64,000 nucleotides of DNA from Virgisporangium aurantiacum (GCF_016863635.1 NZ_BOPG01000025.1:1-64000), one strand, 5' to 3'; positions 49,576-59,115 are shown, counted from the stretch's first letter. Translations and numbers: made by a program. The notes: generated by a model not told the origin, from the letters alone.

Positions 49576-51087
49576 TCAGTTGAATCGAGCTTGGCCGCGG
49601 ACGCGCTGGGACAACAGATAGAAGCCACGATGAGCCACGAGCGCAACCCGGGACTGGGCCGGGCTCGCACCGGCGACGGCGTAGGCCCGCCACCGGGTCG
49701 CCGCCTCCAGCGCCGCCTTGACCAGATGGTCGGTTGGCGCGCCGGGCAGGCTGAGGATCCACTGCGGGTCGGTCGACAGCGCCAGCTTCGTCAGCTCGCC
49801 CTGCATGTCCTCGGGCAGGTCGACGGCGCCGGTGGTGACCAGTTGCGCCACTTCCAGCAGCCGCAGCCGGTGGTAGTCGGGCTGCTGCAGGACCCGTTCG
49901 ATGGCGTCCCGGAGCAGTTCCCGGTCCTGTGGCCGCTCGGCGTGGCTGGCGATCTTCTCCAGGCTGGACAGGCCCCAGCCGGCCTTGATCGCGTCGCTGC
50001 GCCACCGGAAGGCCTGGTCGAGGGTCTGCCGTAGCCGCATGAACCCCGACGCCTGCAGCAGCAACCGGACGAGTTCGCCGGTGGCCAGCTGCGGACGCTG
50101 GACGAGCATGTGGATGGCGAAGCTGATCCCGTACAGGTCGAGCAGGCGCAGCAGCCGTTCCCGGGCTTCCCGGGAGACGGCCGACTCGCGGTTGCAGAAC
50201 AGGTCGACGGAGGCGAGCAGCACCTGCCGTTCGCTGTTGTTCAGCGCGGCGAGCTGACGCAGCGCCTCGCAGTCGGCGGCGGTGAGCCGGCCGGCCTCGG
50301 TGGTCTCGGCGAGCAGACCGACGATCGGCACCACGTCGGAGACGACCCGGCGCAGCACCTTCGCCTGGTCGGAGGCGAGGGGTTCGGCGACCGGCCACGG
50401 GTCGGCGCCGCTGCCGGCGAGCTTGTCGACCTTGTTGAACAGGCCCAGGGAGTTGATCGGGTTGGACGACAGGCGGGCCGACATCGACCGGAACGCTTCG
50501 AGGGCCTGCACGTCGTCCTCGCGGACCGACTGGGTGAAGACGTAGATGATCGCCTCCGACCCGGACAGGGCCCGCGCGGAGTCCTCGTCGAGGTCGTCGT
50601 CGATCGGCGCCTCGTTGAACAGGAACCGCTGCGCCTGCGCCGACACGGCCTGGTTCGCGGACGCGAGGCCGGGGGTGTCGATGACGGTGAGGTCGCGCAG
50701 GTGGTCGCTGGTGAGGGTGACGTCGACGTAGGCGATGTCGTTGCGCGGCACGCCGAGCCGTTGGGGGATCATGCCGGCCTCGTCGAGGGGGAGGCTGGCC
50801 CGGGTGCCGTTCTTGCGGACGACGTCGACGCGGTCGGAGGTGCCGTAGCGGAACTGGGTGACGATGCGGGTGCACTCACCGACCTCGGTGGGTGCGACCC
50901 GGCGGCCGATCAGCGCGTTGACGAGGGTGGACTTTCCGGCCTTCAACCGGCCGGCGATGGCGACCCGCAGCGGCTCGCCGAGCCGCCGACGCACGTCGAA
51001 GACCTGCGCCTGGGTGCCGCCACCGAGGCGGTGGCCGACCTCCTGGCAGAGGTCGGCCACCCGTGAGCTCAATGGTCCTGGTGCCAT
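49576..51087 (-). CDS. Dynamin-like GTPase, IniC-type
   Basis: A 503-residue dynamin-like protein: G1 IAGRLKAGKSTLVNALIG, GECTRIVTQFRYG, G3 VIDTPGLAS and G4 FNKVDKL, then a helical stalk without an obvious membrane paddle. It resembles IniC more than IniA, so the operon carries one of each type, a common arrangement because bacterial dynamins often work as heterologous pairs. ATG 51087 is preferred over an upstream in-frame ATG at 51135. It is the first gene of the operon. Confidence 0.88.
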   Translation of the reverse strand: MAPGPLSSRVADLCQEVGHRLGGGTQAQVFDVRRRLGEPLRVAIAGRLKAGKSTLVNALIGRRVAPTEVGECTRIVTQFRYGTSDRVDVVRKNGTRASLPLDEAGMIPQRLGVPRNDIAYVDVTLTSDHLRDLTVIDTPGLASANQAVSAQAQRFLFNEAPIDDDLDEDSARALSGSEAIIYVFTQSVREDDVQALEAFRSMSARLSSNPINSLGLFNKVDKLAGSGADPWPVAEPLASDQAKVLRRVVSDVVPIVGLLAETTEAGRLTAADCEALRQLAALNNSERQVLLASVDLFCNRESAVSREARERLLRLLDLYGISFAIHMLVQRPQLATGELVRLLLQASGFMRLRQTLDQAFRWRSDAIKAGWGLSSLEKIASHAERPQDRELLRDAIERVLQQPDYHRLRLLEVAQLVTTGAVDLPEDMQGELTKLALSTDPQWILSLPGAPTDHLVKAALEAATRWRAYAVAGASPAQSRVALVAHRGFYLLSQRVRGQARFN

Positions 51088-51304
51088 GGGATCAGATAGT
51101 GCCGTTCCTGGGGACGGGGTGCACGGAAGGGGCACGGCCGGGTGGGCCGGTCGGGTTTTCTTGATTCACATGTCCGACACCGCATTGGGTTCCGGGGGTC
51201 GGTTCGGTGACAATATCTGCGTAGTCAGCCGAACTTATGCTGTCGTAACGTTCCGTGCCCACGTCGTATACACCCATATAGTCCCCCACCACCCACGGAT
51301 TGCC
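51088..51304. promoter_or_regulatory. Divergent region between the dynamin and LuxR operons
   Basis: A 217-bp gap that is AT-richer than its surroundings. TATAGT (51277-51282) is a plausible -10 for the rightward regulator gene, giving a short leader before ATG 51305. No clear -10 for the dynamin operon was found. Confidence 0.4.
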
Positions 51305-54124
51305 ATGTCAGGCTCGGTCGGCAACCAGACTACGAATATCCTGCCGCGGCAGGATCCCATGTTTGTGCCACCTCGTGGGGAGGACGACGTGCCCGAAGCA
51401 CCAGACGGCTCGGCTGTTGGCGGGGCGCCCGCGCGCCCGGCACCGGCCGTGGGCCGGGCCAGGGTACCCACCGCGGTCCCTGTTCCCCCCTTGCCGGAGG
51501 GCGCGTCGGGCGGGCCATCGGCTGACGCGGATGGGCCGGTCGGAGGACCCGGTTCCACCGGTTCGGGTGCAAATGGGTCGGTCGATCCGGCCGTTCTCGA
51601 CACCGATCCCGCTGCGGCTCTCGTCGCCACGGCCGCGGCGGCGTTGCGGGAACCCGGCCTCGTCGTCATCACCGGCGCCCCCGGCAGCGGCCGGTCGACG
51701 CTGCTGCGCCGGCTGCAGGAGAGCTTCCGCGGCACCGTCTACGCCGGTGGTGGCCTGGCCATGCTGCGCGGCGTCGCCGCCCTGCCGCTGGCCCGCGCCC
51801 TGCGGGTGCGGCTGCCCGTCCACGACCCGGCGCTGCTCTCCGAGGCCGTCCGGTCCCGGGTCCGGCACGGCCTGCTGCTCATCGACGACCTGCAGTGGGC
51901 CGACCCGCTCACCGTCGCCGCCCTGCCGGCGATCGCCGCGCACTGCCGCGTCGCCGTGACCTTGCGCACACCGCACCGCCTGCCCGGTGACGCCGAGCAG
52001 ACCCTGCGCGCCGCCGCGACCGTGTGGCTGGCCGCCCCGCCGCTGACGGCACCGATCGCCGAGGCGATGATCCGCCAGATCGCACCGGCGGCGTCCCCGG
52101 CCGCGGTCGCCGACATCGTCCGCCGCGCCGGCGGCGTCCCCCTCGCCGTCACCGCGCTGGCCCGGCGGGCCGCGACCCGCCGCGACGCACCCGCCCCCGA
52201 CAGCGACGCCGAAGGCAGCGGCCTCGCCTACGCCGTCGCCACCGCGCTGGCCGACCTGGGCCGCCCCGCCCGTACGGCGATGGCCGCCCTCGGCCTCCTC
52301 GGCCGCCCGGCACCGGCCGCGATGCTCGGCGAGGGCGCCGCGGAGCTGGCCGCCGCCGGTCTGATCGAGATCACCAGCCCCGCCGCCGGTCCCGTCGCCG
52401 GCGCGTCGGCGACGACCTCTTTGGCGATTCCGATCGCGACCCCCGTGTCGCCGTTCGTCGCCGAGATCGCCGCCGGCCTCCTCGACCCGGCCGAACGCGC
52501 CGCCCTGCACCGCCGTCTCGCCGGGGTGGTGCCGCCCCGGGAGGCGGCCCGCCACCTCGCCGCCGCCGGTGCCGCGCAGGAGGCGTACACCGTCGCCGTG
52601 GAGGCGGCCGCCGGCACCCCGTCGTCCGGCGACCGGGCCGAACTGCTGCTCCTCGCCTGCGACCTGCCCGGCGTCACCGCGTCGGCCGAGGTGCGCCTCG
52701 CCGCCGCCAAGGCCGCGCTCGTCGCCGGCCGGCCGCAGGCGTGCCTGCGCGTCCTCGGCGACGAGAAGAACCCGCGGCCGGTCGACGCCGCGTCCGATCC
52801 GGCCGCCGCCGTCCTGCGCGGCGAGGCCCTCCTGCAGACCGGTGCGGCCCCCGCCGCCCGGGTCGCGGTCGAACACGTCCCCGACGACGCGGCCCCCGAC
52901 ATCGTCGGCGGCCGTGACCGGCTGCGGCTGCTCGGCGTCCTCGGCACCGACCCGGCCGCCGCCGGCGTCGAGGAGGCCCAGATCCGGGCCCGGCACGGCG
53001 ACGAACCCGCCCACCTCGGCCTGCGCGCGGCCCTCGCCGCCGTCCGGGCCGCGAACCGGGCACCCGGCTGGGAGTACGGCCTGGCCACCGCCGCCGCCGC
53101 GGCCGGCACCGGCGGCGACCCGCTCGCCGCCCGGTGGAGCGCCTGGCTGCTCGTCGAGACCCTCACCGCCGACGGCCGCCTCGCCGACGCCGCGTCGGCC
53201 GCCGCCACCGCCGGTGCCGCCTGCGCCGCCGACCTCGCGTACAGCTGGCAGACCCGGTTCCTCGCCGCCCAGCTGTGGTGCACGGCGCTGCGCGGCGCCG
53301 ACCTCGACCAGGTCACCAGCCGGGCCGGCGACCTCACCGACCGCACCCTGCCGGCGATCGCCCGCGGCTACGCGGCCGCCGCCGTCAGCCTCACCGAGGC
53401 CGACGGCGGTCTCCTCGCGTCCGCCCGCGGCCGGCTCACCGAGGCCGGCCACGGACCGGCGGCACCGGTCGTCGACTGGGTCGCCCGCGAGGCCGCCTGG
53501 CTCGACGGCCAGCCCGAGGTCGCGCTGTCCGCCGGTTCCGCGACCTCGGCCGGGCCGTTGCTCGACGGGTTGCGGCAGATCACCGCCAACTGGGCCGCCC
53601 ACGACACCGGCGGCTCGCCGGCCGCGGCTGGGCCACCCGGGTTGCCGGTGGTGGCGGCGACCGTCTCCGCCTGGGCCACCCGGTCCGCCGAGGGCTTCAC
53701 CGCCGCCGCCGGGCAGTGGCACGACGTCGCCCGCCGCGAGGAGGTCCGCTCCCTGCTCGCCGCCGGCTTGTTCGACGACCAGCCCGACCGGGCCGTCCCC
53801 GCGCTGCTGCAGGCGGAGAAGCTCGCCGAGGAGGCCGGCCTGGTCGTGCTCCTCGGCCGCGCCCGCCGCGCGCTGCGCCGCCACGCCGTCCGCCGCGACA
53901 CCCGCGGCCGCCGCGCCGGCGACGAACTCACCGACCGCGAGCGTGACGTGCTGCGGCTCGTCGCCAAGGGCGAACCGACCCGCCGCATCGCCGGACAGTT
54001 GGGCATCTCCCGCGAAACCGTGGAGACCCACATCCGGGCCGGAATGCGTAAGCTGGGCGCCCGCACCCGCACCGAGGCGGCCGCACTGGCGATGGAGGCG
54101 TTATCGCTTGAAGGCGACACATGA
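51305..54124 (+). CDS. LuxR-family STAND/AAA transcriptional regulator
   Basis: A 939-residue regulator: a variable Pro/Gly-rich N-terminus, an AAA/STAND ATPase (GAPGSGRSTLL Walker A, HGLLLIDDLQWAD Walker B), long Ala-rich TPR-like helices, and a C-terminal LuxR HTH (LTDRERDVLRLVAKGEPTRRIAGQLGISRETVETHI in outline). It belongs to the LAL class of signal-responsive activators. ATG 51305 is used; ATG 51359 is an alternative. Divergence from the dynamin operon makes that operon a possible target. It overlaps the next gene by 4 nt (ATGA). Confidence 0.87.
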   Translation: MSGSVGNQTTNILPRQDPMFVPPRGEDDVPEAPDGSAVGGAPARPAPAVGRARVPTAVPVPPLPEGASGGPSADADGPVGGPGSTGSGANGSVDPAVLDTDPAAALVATAAAALREPGLVVITGAPGSGRSTLLRRLQESFRGTVYAGGGLAMLRGVAALPLARALRVRLPVHDPALLSEAVRSRVRHGLLLIDDLQWADPLTVAALPAIAAHCRVAVTLRTPHRLPGDAEQTLRAAATVWLAAPPLTAPIAEAMIRQIAPAASPAAVADIVRRAGGVPLAVTALARRAATRRDAPAPDSDAEGSGLAYAVATALADLGRPARTAMAALGLLGRPAPAAMLGEGAAELAAAGLIEITSPAAGPVAGASATTSLAIPIATPVSPFVAEIAAGLLDPAERAALHRRLAGVVPPREAARHLAAAGAAQEAYTVAVEAAAGTPSSGDRAELLLLACDLPGVTASAEVRLAAAKAALVAGRPQACLRVLGDEKNPRPVDAASDPAAAVLRGEALLQTGAAPAARVAVEHVPDDAAPDIVGGRDRLRLLGVLGTDPAAAGVEEAQIRARHGDEPAHLGLRAALAAVRAANRAPGWEYGLATAAAAAGTGGDPLAARWSAWLLVETLTADGRLADAASAAATAGAACAADLAYSWQTRFLAAQLWCTALRGADLDQVTSRAGDLTDRTLPAIARGYAAAAVSLTEADGGLLASARGRLTEAGHGPAAPVVDWVAREAAWLDGQPEVALSAGSATSAGPLLDGLRQITANWAAHDTGGSPAAAGPPGLPVVAATVSAWATRSAEGFTAAAGQWHDVARREEVRSLLAAGLFDDQPDRAVPALLQAEKLAEEAGLVVLLGRARRALRRHAVRRDTRGRRAGDELTDRERDVLRLVAKGEPTRRIAGQLGISRETVETHIRAGMRKLGARTRTEAAALAMEALSLEGDT

Positions 54125-54678
54125 CGGCTAGTTTCGCCGCGCCCCGGTACATCGTCGACGGGGGTACGGAGGCCACCTCGGTGCTGCGCAGGCTCGCCCG
54201 GGCCGGCTGGACCACCCGCGAGGGCTTCGCCCTGCCGGAGAACACGTGGGACGTGTCCGGCACCCGGCTGGTCCTGTTCGGCCGCGTCGCCGACGCCGAC
54301 ACCGCCGAACTCGCGGTCCTCGCCGCCGCCCGCGGCGCCGGCGTGGTCGCGATCGCCGACGCCGGGTCCGACGTCGGCCGCGCCCTGTACGCCGACCTGG
54401 CCCGCGTCGGCCCGGTCAGCGTCGACCCCGACGCCCCGGTGGCCGGAGAGTCCGACGAACCCGCGTCGTCCGGCCCCCAGCTGGCCCCGGAACAGCGGGC
54501 CCTGCTCGAACGCCTGGCCGGCGGCGAGACGATCGCGGCCGCGGCCGCGGCCGAGTTCCTGTCCCTGCGCACCGCGAACCGGCGCATCGCCGAGGCCCGC
54601 GAGGTCCTCGGCGTGCGGACGACGCGGGAGGCGGTACTCGCCTACCTCCGGATCCGCCGCGAGACCCGCGAGGGCTGA
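54121..54678 (+). CDS. Small protein with LuxR-like C-terminal HTH
   Basis: A 185-residue protein: an alpha/beta N-terminal half with VADADTAELAVLAAARGAGVV resembling a degenerate receiver, then a Pro linker and a LuxR-like HTH (LAPEQRALLERLAGGETIAAAAAAEFLSLRTANRRI in outline). No phosphoacceptor Asp is obvious. It is coupled (ATGA) to the large LuxR regulator, so the two may act together. Function is inferred only from fold. Confidence 0.72.
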   Translation: MTASFAAPRYIVDGGTEATSVLRRLARAGWTTREGFALPENTWDVSGTRLVLFGRVADADTAELAVLAAARGAGVVAIADAGSDVGRALYADLARVGPVSVDPDAPVAGESDEPASSGPQLAPEQRALLERLAGGETIAAAAAAEFLSLRTANRRIAEAREVLGVRTTREAVLAYLRIRRETREG

Positions 54679-54722
54679 CGGTCCTGAGACCCGAGGGCCT
54701 CGTCCTGCTGTCCGTCACCGCG

Positions 54723-55580
54723 GTGACGGGAAAGCTCGCGATCGTCGTCGGCTGCGACGACGATGACGAGTCGACGACGGTGTTCGCGACCTCGCCGGCC
54801 GGGTGGGCCGACCTCCCGCCGACCCGCTGGCCGACGGTCGCGTGCCTGGTGACCGACGACTCCCTCGTCAACGTCGGCGTGAACGGCCAGCTGCAGCGGG
54901 TGCCGTGGGCCGGCGGCGAGATCGTCGTGACGGAACTTCCGGGCACTCCGGCGCTGCCCCTGCGGGTGCAGGGTGCCCGCCGGGTCGGCGGACGGTTCTA
55001 CGTCTGCGGCCTGTTCCGGCAGGTCTTCGCCTCGCCGGACGCGGTTGTCTGGACCGCGATGAACGACGGCCTGGCCGCCGGACCCGACGAGGAGCTGACC
55101 GGCCTGTCGAACGTTGCCGGGCACGGGGCCACTCTCGTGGCGGTCGGCGTTCACGGCACCGTTTTCCGCACCGACGGCGGGCCGTGGCGACGGGTGCCGG
55201 CCGGGGTCCGGGCCTGGCTGAAGGATGTCGCCCGGCACGTCGGCGCCTACTGGATCTGCGGCAAGGGCGGCGTCCTGCTCGTCGGCGACGCCGCCGACGA
55301 CGCCGGGTCCGCCGGTTTCAGCCGCGTCGCCACCGGAACGATGGCCGACCTGCGGTCGCTGCGGACCTTCCGCGAGGACCTGTACGTTCTCGGCGACCGG
55401 GTGCTGTTGCGGGTCGAGGGCACGTCGGTCGTGCCCGTACCCACGCCGGGACCGCCGGTCGCGATCGACGTGTGCGACGAGGCGATGTGGATGGTGGCGG
55501 ACGCGTCCACCGACAGCGGTCCCGAACAGCGCCGGCTGTTCGTCTCCGCGGACGGCCGCACGTTCACCCGGCACGAATGA
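54723..55580 (+). CDS. Beta-propeller-like protein of a LuxR operon
   Basis: About 285 residues of short repeated beta units with patterns such as YWICGKGGVLLVGDAA, VGVHGTVFRTDGGPW and VNGQLQRVPWAG, like BNR/YCF48-type propellers. There is no signal peptide. The start is unclear: open frame and plausible protein extend upstream, but the only conventional start codon is GTG 54723; a CTG overlapping the previous stop (CTGA at 54675) could be used. It follows the small HTH gene, so it may be a sensor or effector of the same operon. Confidence 0.6.
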   Translation: MTGKLAIVVGCDDDDESTTVFATSPAGWADLPPTRWPTVACLVTDDSLVNVGVNGQLQRVPWAGGEIVVTELPGTPALPLRVQGARRVGGRFYVCGLFRQVFASPDAVVWTAMNDGLAAGPDEELTGLSNVAGHGATLVAVGVHGTVFRTDGGPWRRVPAGVRAWLKDVARHVGAYWICGKGGVLLVGDAADDAGSAGFSRVATGTMADLRSLRTFREDLYVLGDRVLLRVEGTSVVPVPTPGPPVAIDVCDEAMWMVADASTDSGPEQRRLFVSADGRTFTRHE

Positions 55581-55587
55581 GCCGCGT

Positions 55588-55647
55588 CGGTGGCGGCGTC
55601 GGTGGCGGCCTCAGCAGCGGCCTCGGTGGCGGCCTCAGCGGCGGTCG
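55588..55647. repeat. 12-bp tandem repeat between two convergent genes
   Basis: Five units of about 12 bp (CGGTGGCGGCGT, CGGTGGCGGCCT, CAGCAGCGGCCT, CGGTGGCGGCCT, CAGCGGCGGTCG) run from 55588 to 55647. They begin 7 bp after the propeller stop and include the stop of the small membrane-protein gene. Confidence 0.75.
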
Positions 55648-55871
55648 AACCGGCGCACGGCACCGAGGACGACGAGCACGACACCGGCGACGACCAGCAC
55701 GCGGCCGAGCAGGCCGGTGACCATCGCGACCGGTTCGGCCGCCGGGACGAATGCGACGAGCAGCCCCCCGCCGACGATCAGCGCGACGGACAGGACGACG
55801 GTGAGGGTGCCGGCGACTGCGAGCTTGACCGGCGAGATGCGGGACGTTGCGGCGGGCTGGTATGAAGTCAT
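55635..55871 (-). CDS. Small two-span membrane protein
   Basis: A 78-residue protein with two hydrophobic segments (about 18-38 and 48-68) and a basic RRFDRR end. No family is recognised. ATG 55871 is the start used; an in-frame ATG at 55895 would add 8 residues. Its 3' end lies in the tandem repeat. Confidence 0.6.
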   Translation of the reverse strand: MTSYQPAATSRISPVKLAVAGTLTVVLSVALIVGGGLLVAFVPAAEPVAMVTGLLGRVLVVAGVVLVVLGAVRRFDRR

Positions 55872-55958
55872 GCCCAGTAGTGTGGCGATGATCACTTCGG
55901 GTCTGCTCGCCAGTTCGTGCCACTCAGCCGGTGCTCACCGCTGGGCTCACCGTTGGGC

Positions 55959-56936
55959 TCACCGCTGTGGTCGGTGCACCGGGTCGCGGTGGCGGCGGTC
56001 GCCGGTGCGGGCGGTCGACAGCGGACGCGTCGGGTCGACGTAGCGGGGCAGCCGCGTTTCGCCCGCATCGGTACGGAGCGGCTCCAGCCCGTCGGTGACG
56101 GCGCGCATGATGCGCTCGGTGGCCCGCAGCGCCGCACCCGGCGTGTCGACGGACAGGTCGTCGAGCTGGACCGGCGGCCCGAAGTGCACCCGCAGCACGG
56201 GACGCCGCAGCACCGACCCGAACAGCCGGGCGACCATCGCCCCGGCCCCGTGGTAGGCGACCACCTCGTGCGCGCCCCACTGCGCCACCGGCAGCACCGT
56301 GGCGCCGCTGCGCAACGCCAGCCGGGCGAGCCCCGTCTTGCCCCGCTCCGGCCACATGCCGGGATCGAGACCGATCCGGCCCTCCGGGTACAGCGTCACC
56401 AGCGCTCCGGCGGCCAGCGCCGCCTCCGCCTCGTGCAGCGCGTCGGCCGCCGACGCCGAGGCCCGGTTCACCGGGATGTGCCCGCACGCCCGCAACACCC
56501 AACCGAGCACCGGTGCCCCGAACAACCCCGCCGTCGCCAGCAGCCGGGGCGCAAGCCCCCGGACCCGCATGGCCGCCACCACCACGACCGGATCGAAGTT
56601 CCCGACGTGGTTGACCGCCACCACCACCGGCGTCCCACGCAGCGAGTCCGGCACCTCCCCGGTGACCCGCAGCCGCCCCACACACCCGACGAGCACCCGG
56701 GCCCCGACCATCAGTACCCGCCACAGCAGCGGCGCCCGCCACCCCCCGGCACGGGCAGGCGCCGGACCCGCACTCCCGGGAGCGGACCCGTTCCCCGCCC
56801 GCACCCGATCCACGCCGGAAGCCGTCCCGACGGCCGCCCGAGCGCCCACGTCACCGCCCGGCCGGGCCGACGACGTGGCGCCCGCGGTCGCGCTGCCGCC
56901 CTCGGCGGCGCTGTTCTGTCCGGTGCCGACACTCAC
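55959..56936 (-). CDS. PlsC-type 1-acylglycerol-phosphate acyltransferase
   Basis: A 325-residue acyltransferase of the lysophosphatidic acid type: VNHVGNFDP (the H-x4-D catalytic box), AGLFGAPVLGWVLRACGHIPVNR in outline and a LYPEGRIG box. There is a hydrophobic LVLMVGARVLVGCVG-like segment before the catalytic domain and an Ala/Gly/Pro-rich N-terminus of about 60 residues. GTG 56936 is used; an in-frame ATG at 56978 would add 14 residues. It acylates glycerol-phosphate backbones in lipid synthesis. Confidence 0.85.
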   Translation of the reverse strand: MSVGTGQNSAAEGGSATAGATSSARPGGDVGARAAVGTASGVDRVRAGNGSAPGSAGPAPARAGGWRAPLLWRVLMVGARVLVGCVGRLRVTGEVPDSLRGTPVVVAVNHVGNFDPVVVVAAMRVRGLAPRLLATAGLFGAPVLGWVLRACGHIPVNRASASAADALHEAEAALAAGALVTLYPEGRIGLDPGMWPERGKTGLARLALRSGATVLPVAQWGAHEVVAYHGAGAMVARLFGSVLRRPVLRVHFGPPVQLDDLSVDTPGAALRATERIMRAVTDGLEPLRTDAGETRLPRYVDPTRPLSTARTGDRRHRDPVHRPQR

Positions 56937-57009
56937 AGTGCCGAGATACTGCCACGCCACCGGCCGGCCGACCAGCACGCCGCCCGCACGTTCCCGTGCC
57001 GTTTCCCCG

Positions 57010-57954
57010 TCAGCCGGCTTCGCGGAGCTCGGCCAGGCGGGACTCGATCTCGGCCAGTTCGGCGCGCAGCTTCTCGGCCTGCTGCTCGGCTTCGGCCCGC
57101 GCGGCCGACACGATCTCGTCGACCGCGTCGTGGACGCCGGGCACGTCGAGCATCGACACCATCTTCAGCGCCTCGGCGGGCTTGATGATGTACGGCTTCG
57201 CCAACGCCTTCGAACCCTGCGTCGCACCCACCATCCACTCACCCTCGGCATAGGTGAGTGTCACTGTGAGTGACGGCGGGGCCTTGGGTTTGGCCGCCTT
57301 GCGGGCCGCCGGTTTCGGAGCGGGCGCAGCCGCAGGGGACTCGGCGGGGGAGGCCGGCGAATCTCCGGCCGCGCCCGTGTCGGCCTTGGCGGCGTCGACC
57401 TTGCCCGCGTCTACCTTCGCTGTGTCGGCCTTGGCGGCCGGCTCGGCGGCCTTCTTCGCCGCCGGCGCGGGGCTGTCCGACGCCTTACCGTCGGCGGCGT
57501 CGACGGGTGCGGGGGCCGCTTTGGCGCCCTTCGCGGGACGACCGGCGCCGTTGACGGTGGTGGTAGTCGGCACGGGGGGCTCCTCTCGGGGGCCGGGCAC
57601 GGACGCCGACACCGGCGCGGGCCCTGCAGCGTACTCGAAGGCGGGCTCTGGAACAGGCGGAACAACAGGTGACGCCGGTGCGGCCGGCGCCGCGCGGACC
57701 GGTGCCCTCGTCGACTTCGCCGGGATCTGCAGGTCGGTGGGGGAGAAGGGCAGCTCGTCACGTCCGAACCGCACCACCACCCACTCGTCGGACAGTTCCG
57801 GATCGGTCAGTTCGACCACCTGCCCGATCTGCCCGGCGATCTGACCGGCGGCGGCGGTGAAGACCACTTTGGGCTTACGCCCGGTGGCCAGAGTGTCTCT
57901 GATGCGGGCCAGCTCATCGGTGGACAGGCCGGGGGCCGCGGTACGGGTCGCCAT
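57010..57954 (-). CDS. Conserved Ala/Pro/Lys-rich protein with SH3-like start and coiled-coil end
   Basis: A 314-residue protein. Residues about 15-80 form a compact beta domain (KPKVVFTAAAGQIAGQIGQVV and DEWVVVRFGRDELPFSPTDL in outline), the middle (80-240) is Ala/Pro/Lys-rich and probably disordered, with repeats of K-A/V-D-A-G/A-K, and residues about 245-314 end in a helix AEAEQQAEKLRAELAEIESRL in outline. I do not recognise a characterised family. It lies upstream of the acyltransferase on the same strand. Confidence 0.7.
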   Translation of the reverse strand: MATRTAAPGLSTDELARIRDTLATGRKPKVVFTAAAGQIAGQIGQVVELTDPELSDEWVVVRFGRDELPFSPTDLQIPAKSTRAPVRAAPAAPASPVVPPVPEPAFEYAAGPAPVSASVPGPREEPPVPTTTTVNGAGRPAKGAKAAPAPVDAADGKASDSPAPAAKKAAEPAAKADTAKVDAGKVDAAKADTGAAGDSPASPAESPAAAPAPKPAARKAAKPKAPPSLTVTLTYAEGEWMVGATQGSKALAKPYIIKPAEALKMVSMLDVPGVHDAVDEIVSAARAEAEQQAEKLRAELAEIESRLAELREAG

Positions 57955-58135
57955 ACCCTCTTCCCCTCTCACGAACATGTGTTCGGAAACTAATACCAGA
58001 GTGCTACGACAATTCCCTCTCGACGCGCCCACCGAACGTCCGGCGGCGGACGGGAGACGAACAACGGTCGTGACACACGCGCGACGCGGGCGGACCCCCT
58101 CGACGACCCGGGTCCGCCCGCACCTCACCGGTTCG

Positions 58136-58930
58136 TCAGGCCGGCATCACCCCCAGCGCGGCGATCGCGACGGCCCGGCTGGTCTGGTTCGACGCCGCCT
58201 CGACGACGTGGGCGTAGGCGCTGAGCGGCACGACCAGCGGCTGGCCGCGCCGGGCCGGAACTATCACGTAGTCGAGCGCGCCCGCCCCCGGATAGGCGGC
58301 GCACCGCACGACCACCTCGACCTCGCGCGACCCCGGCGGCTGGTCACCCCACAGCGGGGTGAAGGTGCACGCCGGCTCGAGGAGCGTCACCAGCGAGCGG
58401 TTGCCCTGCGCGACGATCCCCCGGAGCGCGTCGGTGCTGAAGCCGGCCCGGGCCCGCGCCGCGATCGCGATCGGTCCCGCCGTGTTCAGCGCCAGCCCGA
58501 GCAGGTCCGTCTGCGCCTTGTCGCCGACGACCCCGATCAGGCTCTGGATCCGCGTCACGCAGCCGGTCGCGTCCTGTGCCCACCGCTGCATCGTCTGCGG
58601 CGTGAACAGTTCGATGTCGGCGAACTCCACGACGGACTGCCGCGCGCACGCCGACGCGTCGGCGGTGGCGATCGCGTCGATGCGGTTCAGGATCTCCGTC
58701 TTGGACGACTCGATCGCGGCGATGATCTGCCGGACCGCGCGCTGGAGGTCGTCCTGCGACGCGCCCGGCCGCAGGAAGTCCCTGATCGTCGTGTAGGCCT
58801 CGACCGCGATCCGCACGTACCCCGCGATCACCACCGGGCTGACCGCCGCCGCCGGCCGGGCGCCGCCGGGCAGCATCACGGCGATCGCCAGCAGCGCGGC
58901 CGCGGTTGTTCGGAACAATCGTCGTTTCAC
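58136..58930 (-). CDS. Secreted protein of unknown function
   Basis: A 264-residue protein with a clear signal peptide (KRRLF...ALLAIAVMLPGGARPAAA). The mature region is helical, with four cysteines that could form two disulphides, and ends in a beta-rich YVIVPARRGQPLVVPL part. No family is recognised. GTG 58930 follows GGAGG. It is divergent from the NB-ARC/TPR regulator gene, which could control it. Confidence 0.75.
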   Translation of the reverse strand: MKRRLFRTTAAALLAIAVMLPGGARPAAAVSPVVIAGYVRIAVEAYTTIRDFLRPGASQDDLQRAVRQIIAAIESSKTEILNRIDAIATADASACARQSVVEFADIELFTPQTMQRWAQDATGCVTRIQSLIGVVGDKAQTDLLGLALNTAGPIAIAARARAGFSTDALRGIVAQGNRSLVTLLEPACTFTPLWGDQPPGSREVEVVVRCAAYPGAGALDYVIVPARRGQPLVVPLSAYAHVVEAASNQTSRAVAIAALGVMPA

Positions 58931-59115
58931 GGAACCTCCAGGGGTCGACGTCGGCGTGTGCCGTTCGCCGAGATGCTCGTCCGGCGGCGCGGCGGCCCGG
59001 CCGGATCCGGGACGACTCCGGACGGGTGGGAGCATCGCGGCCGGCAGCGGCGGCCGGCGGGCGTCCGGTGCGCCGGACACCACCGGACGTCCGCGGTGAG
59101 GACGGTGACCGCCCG

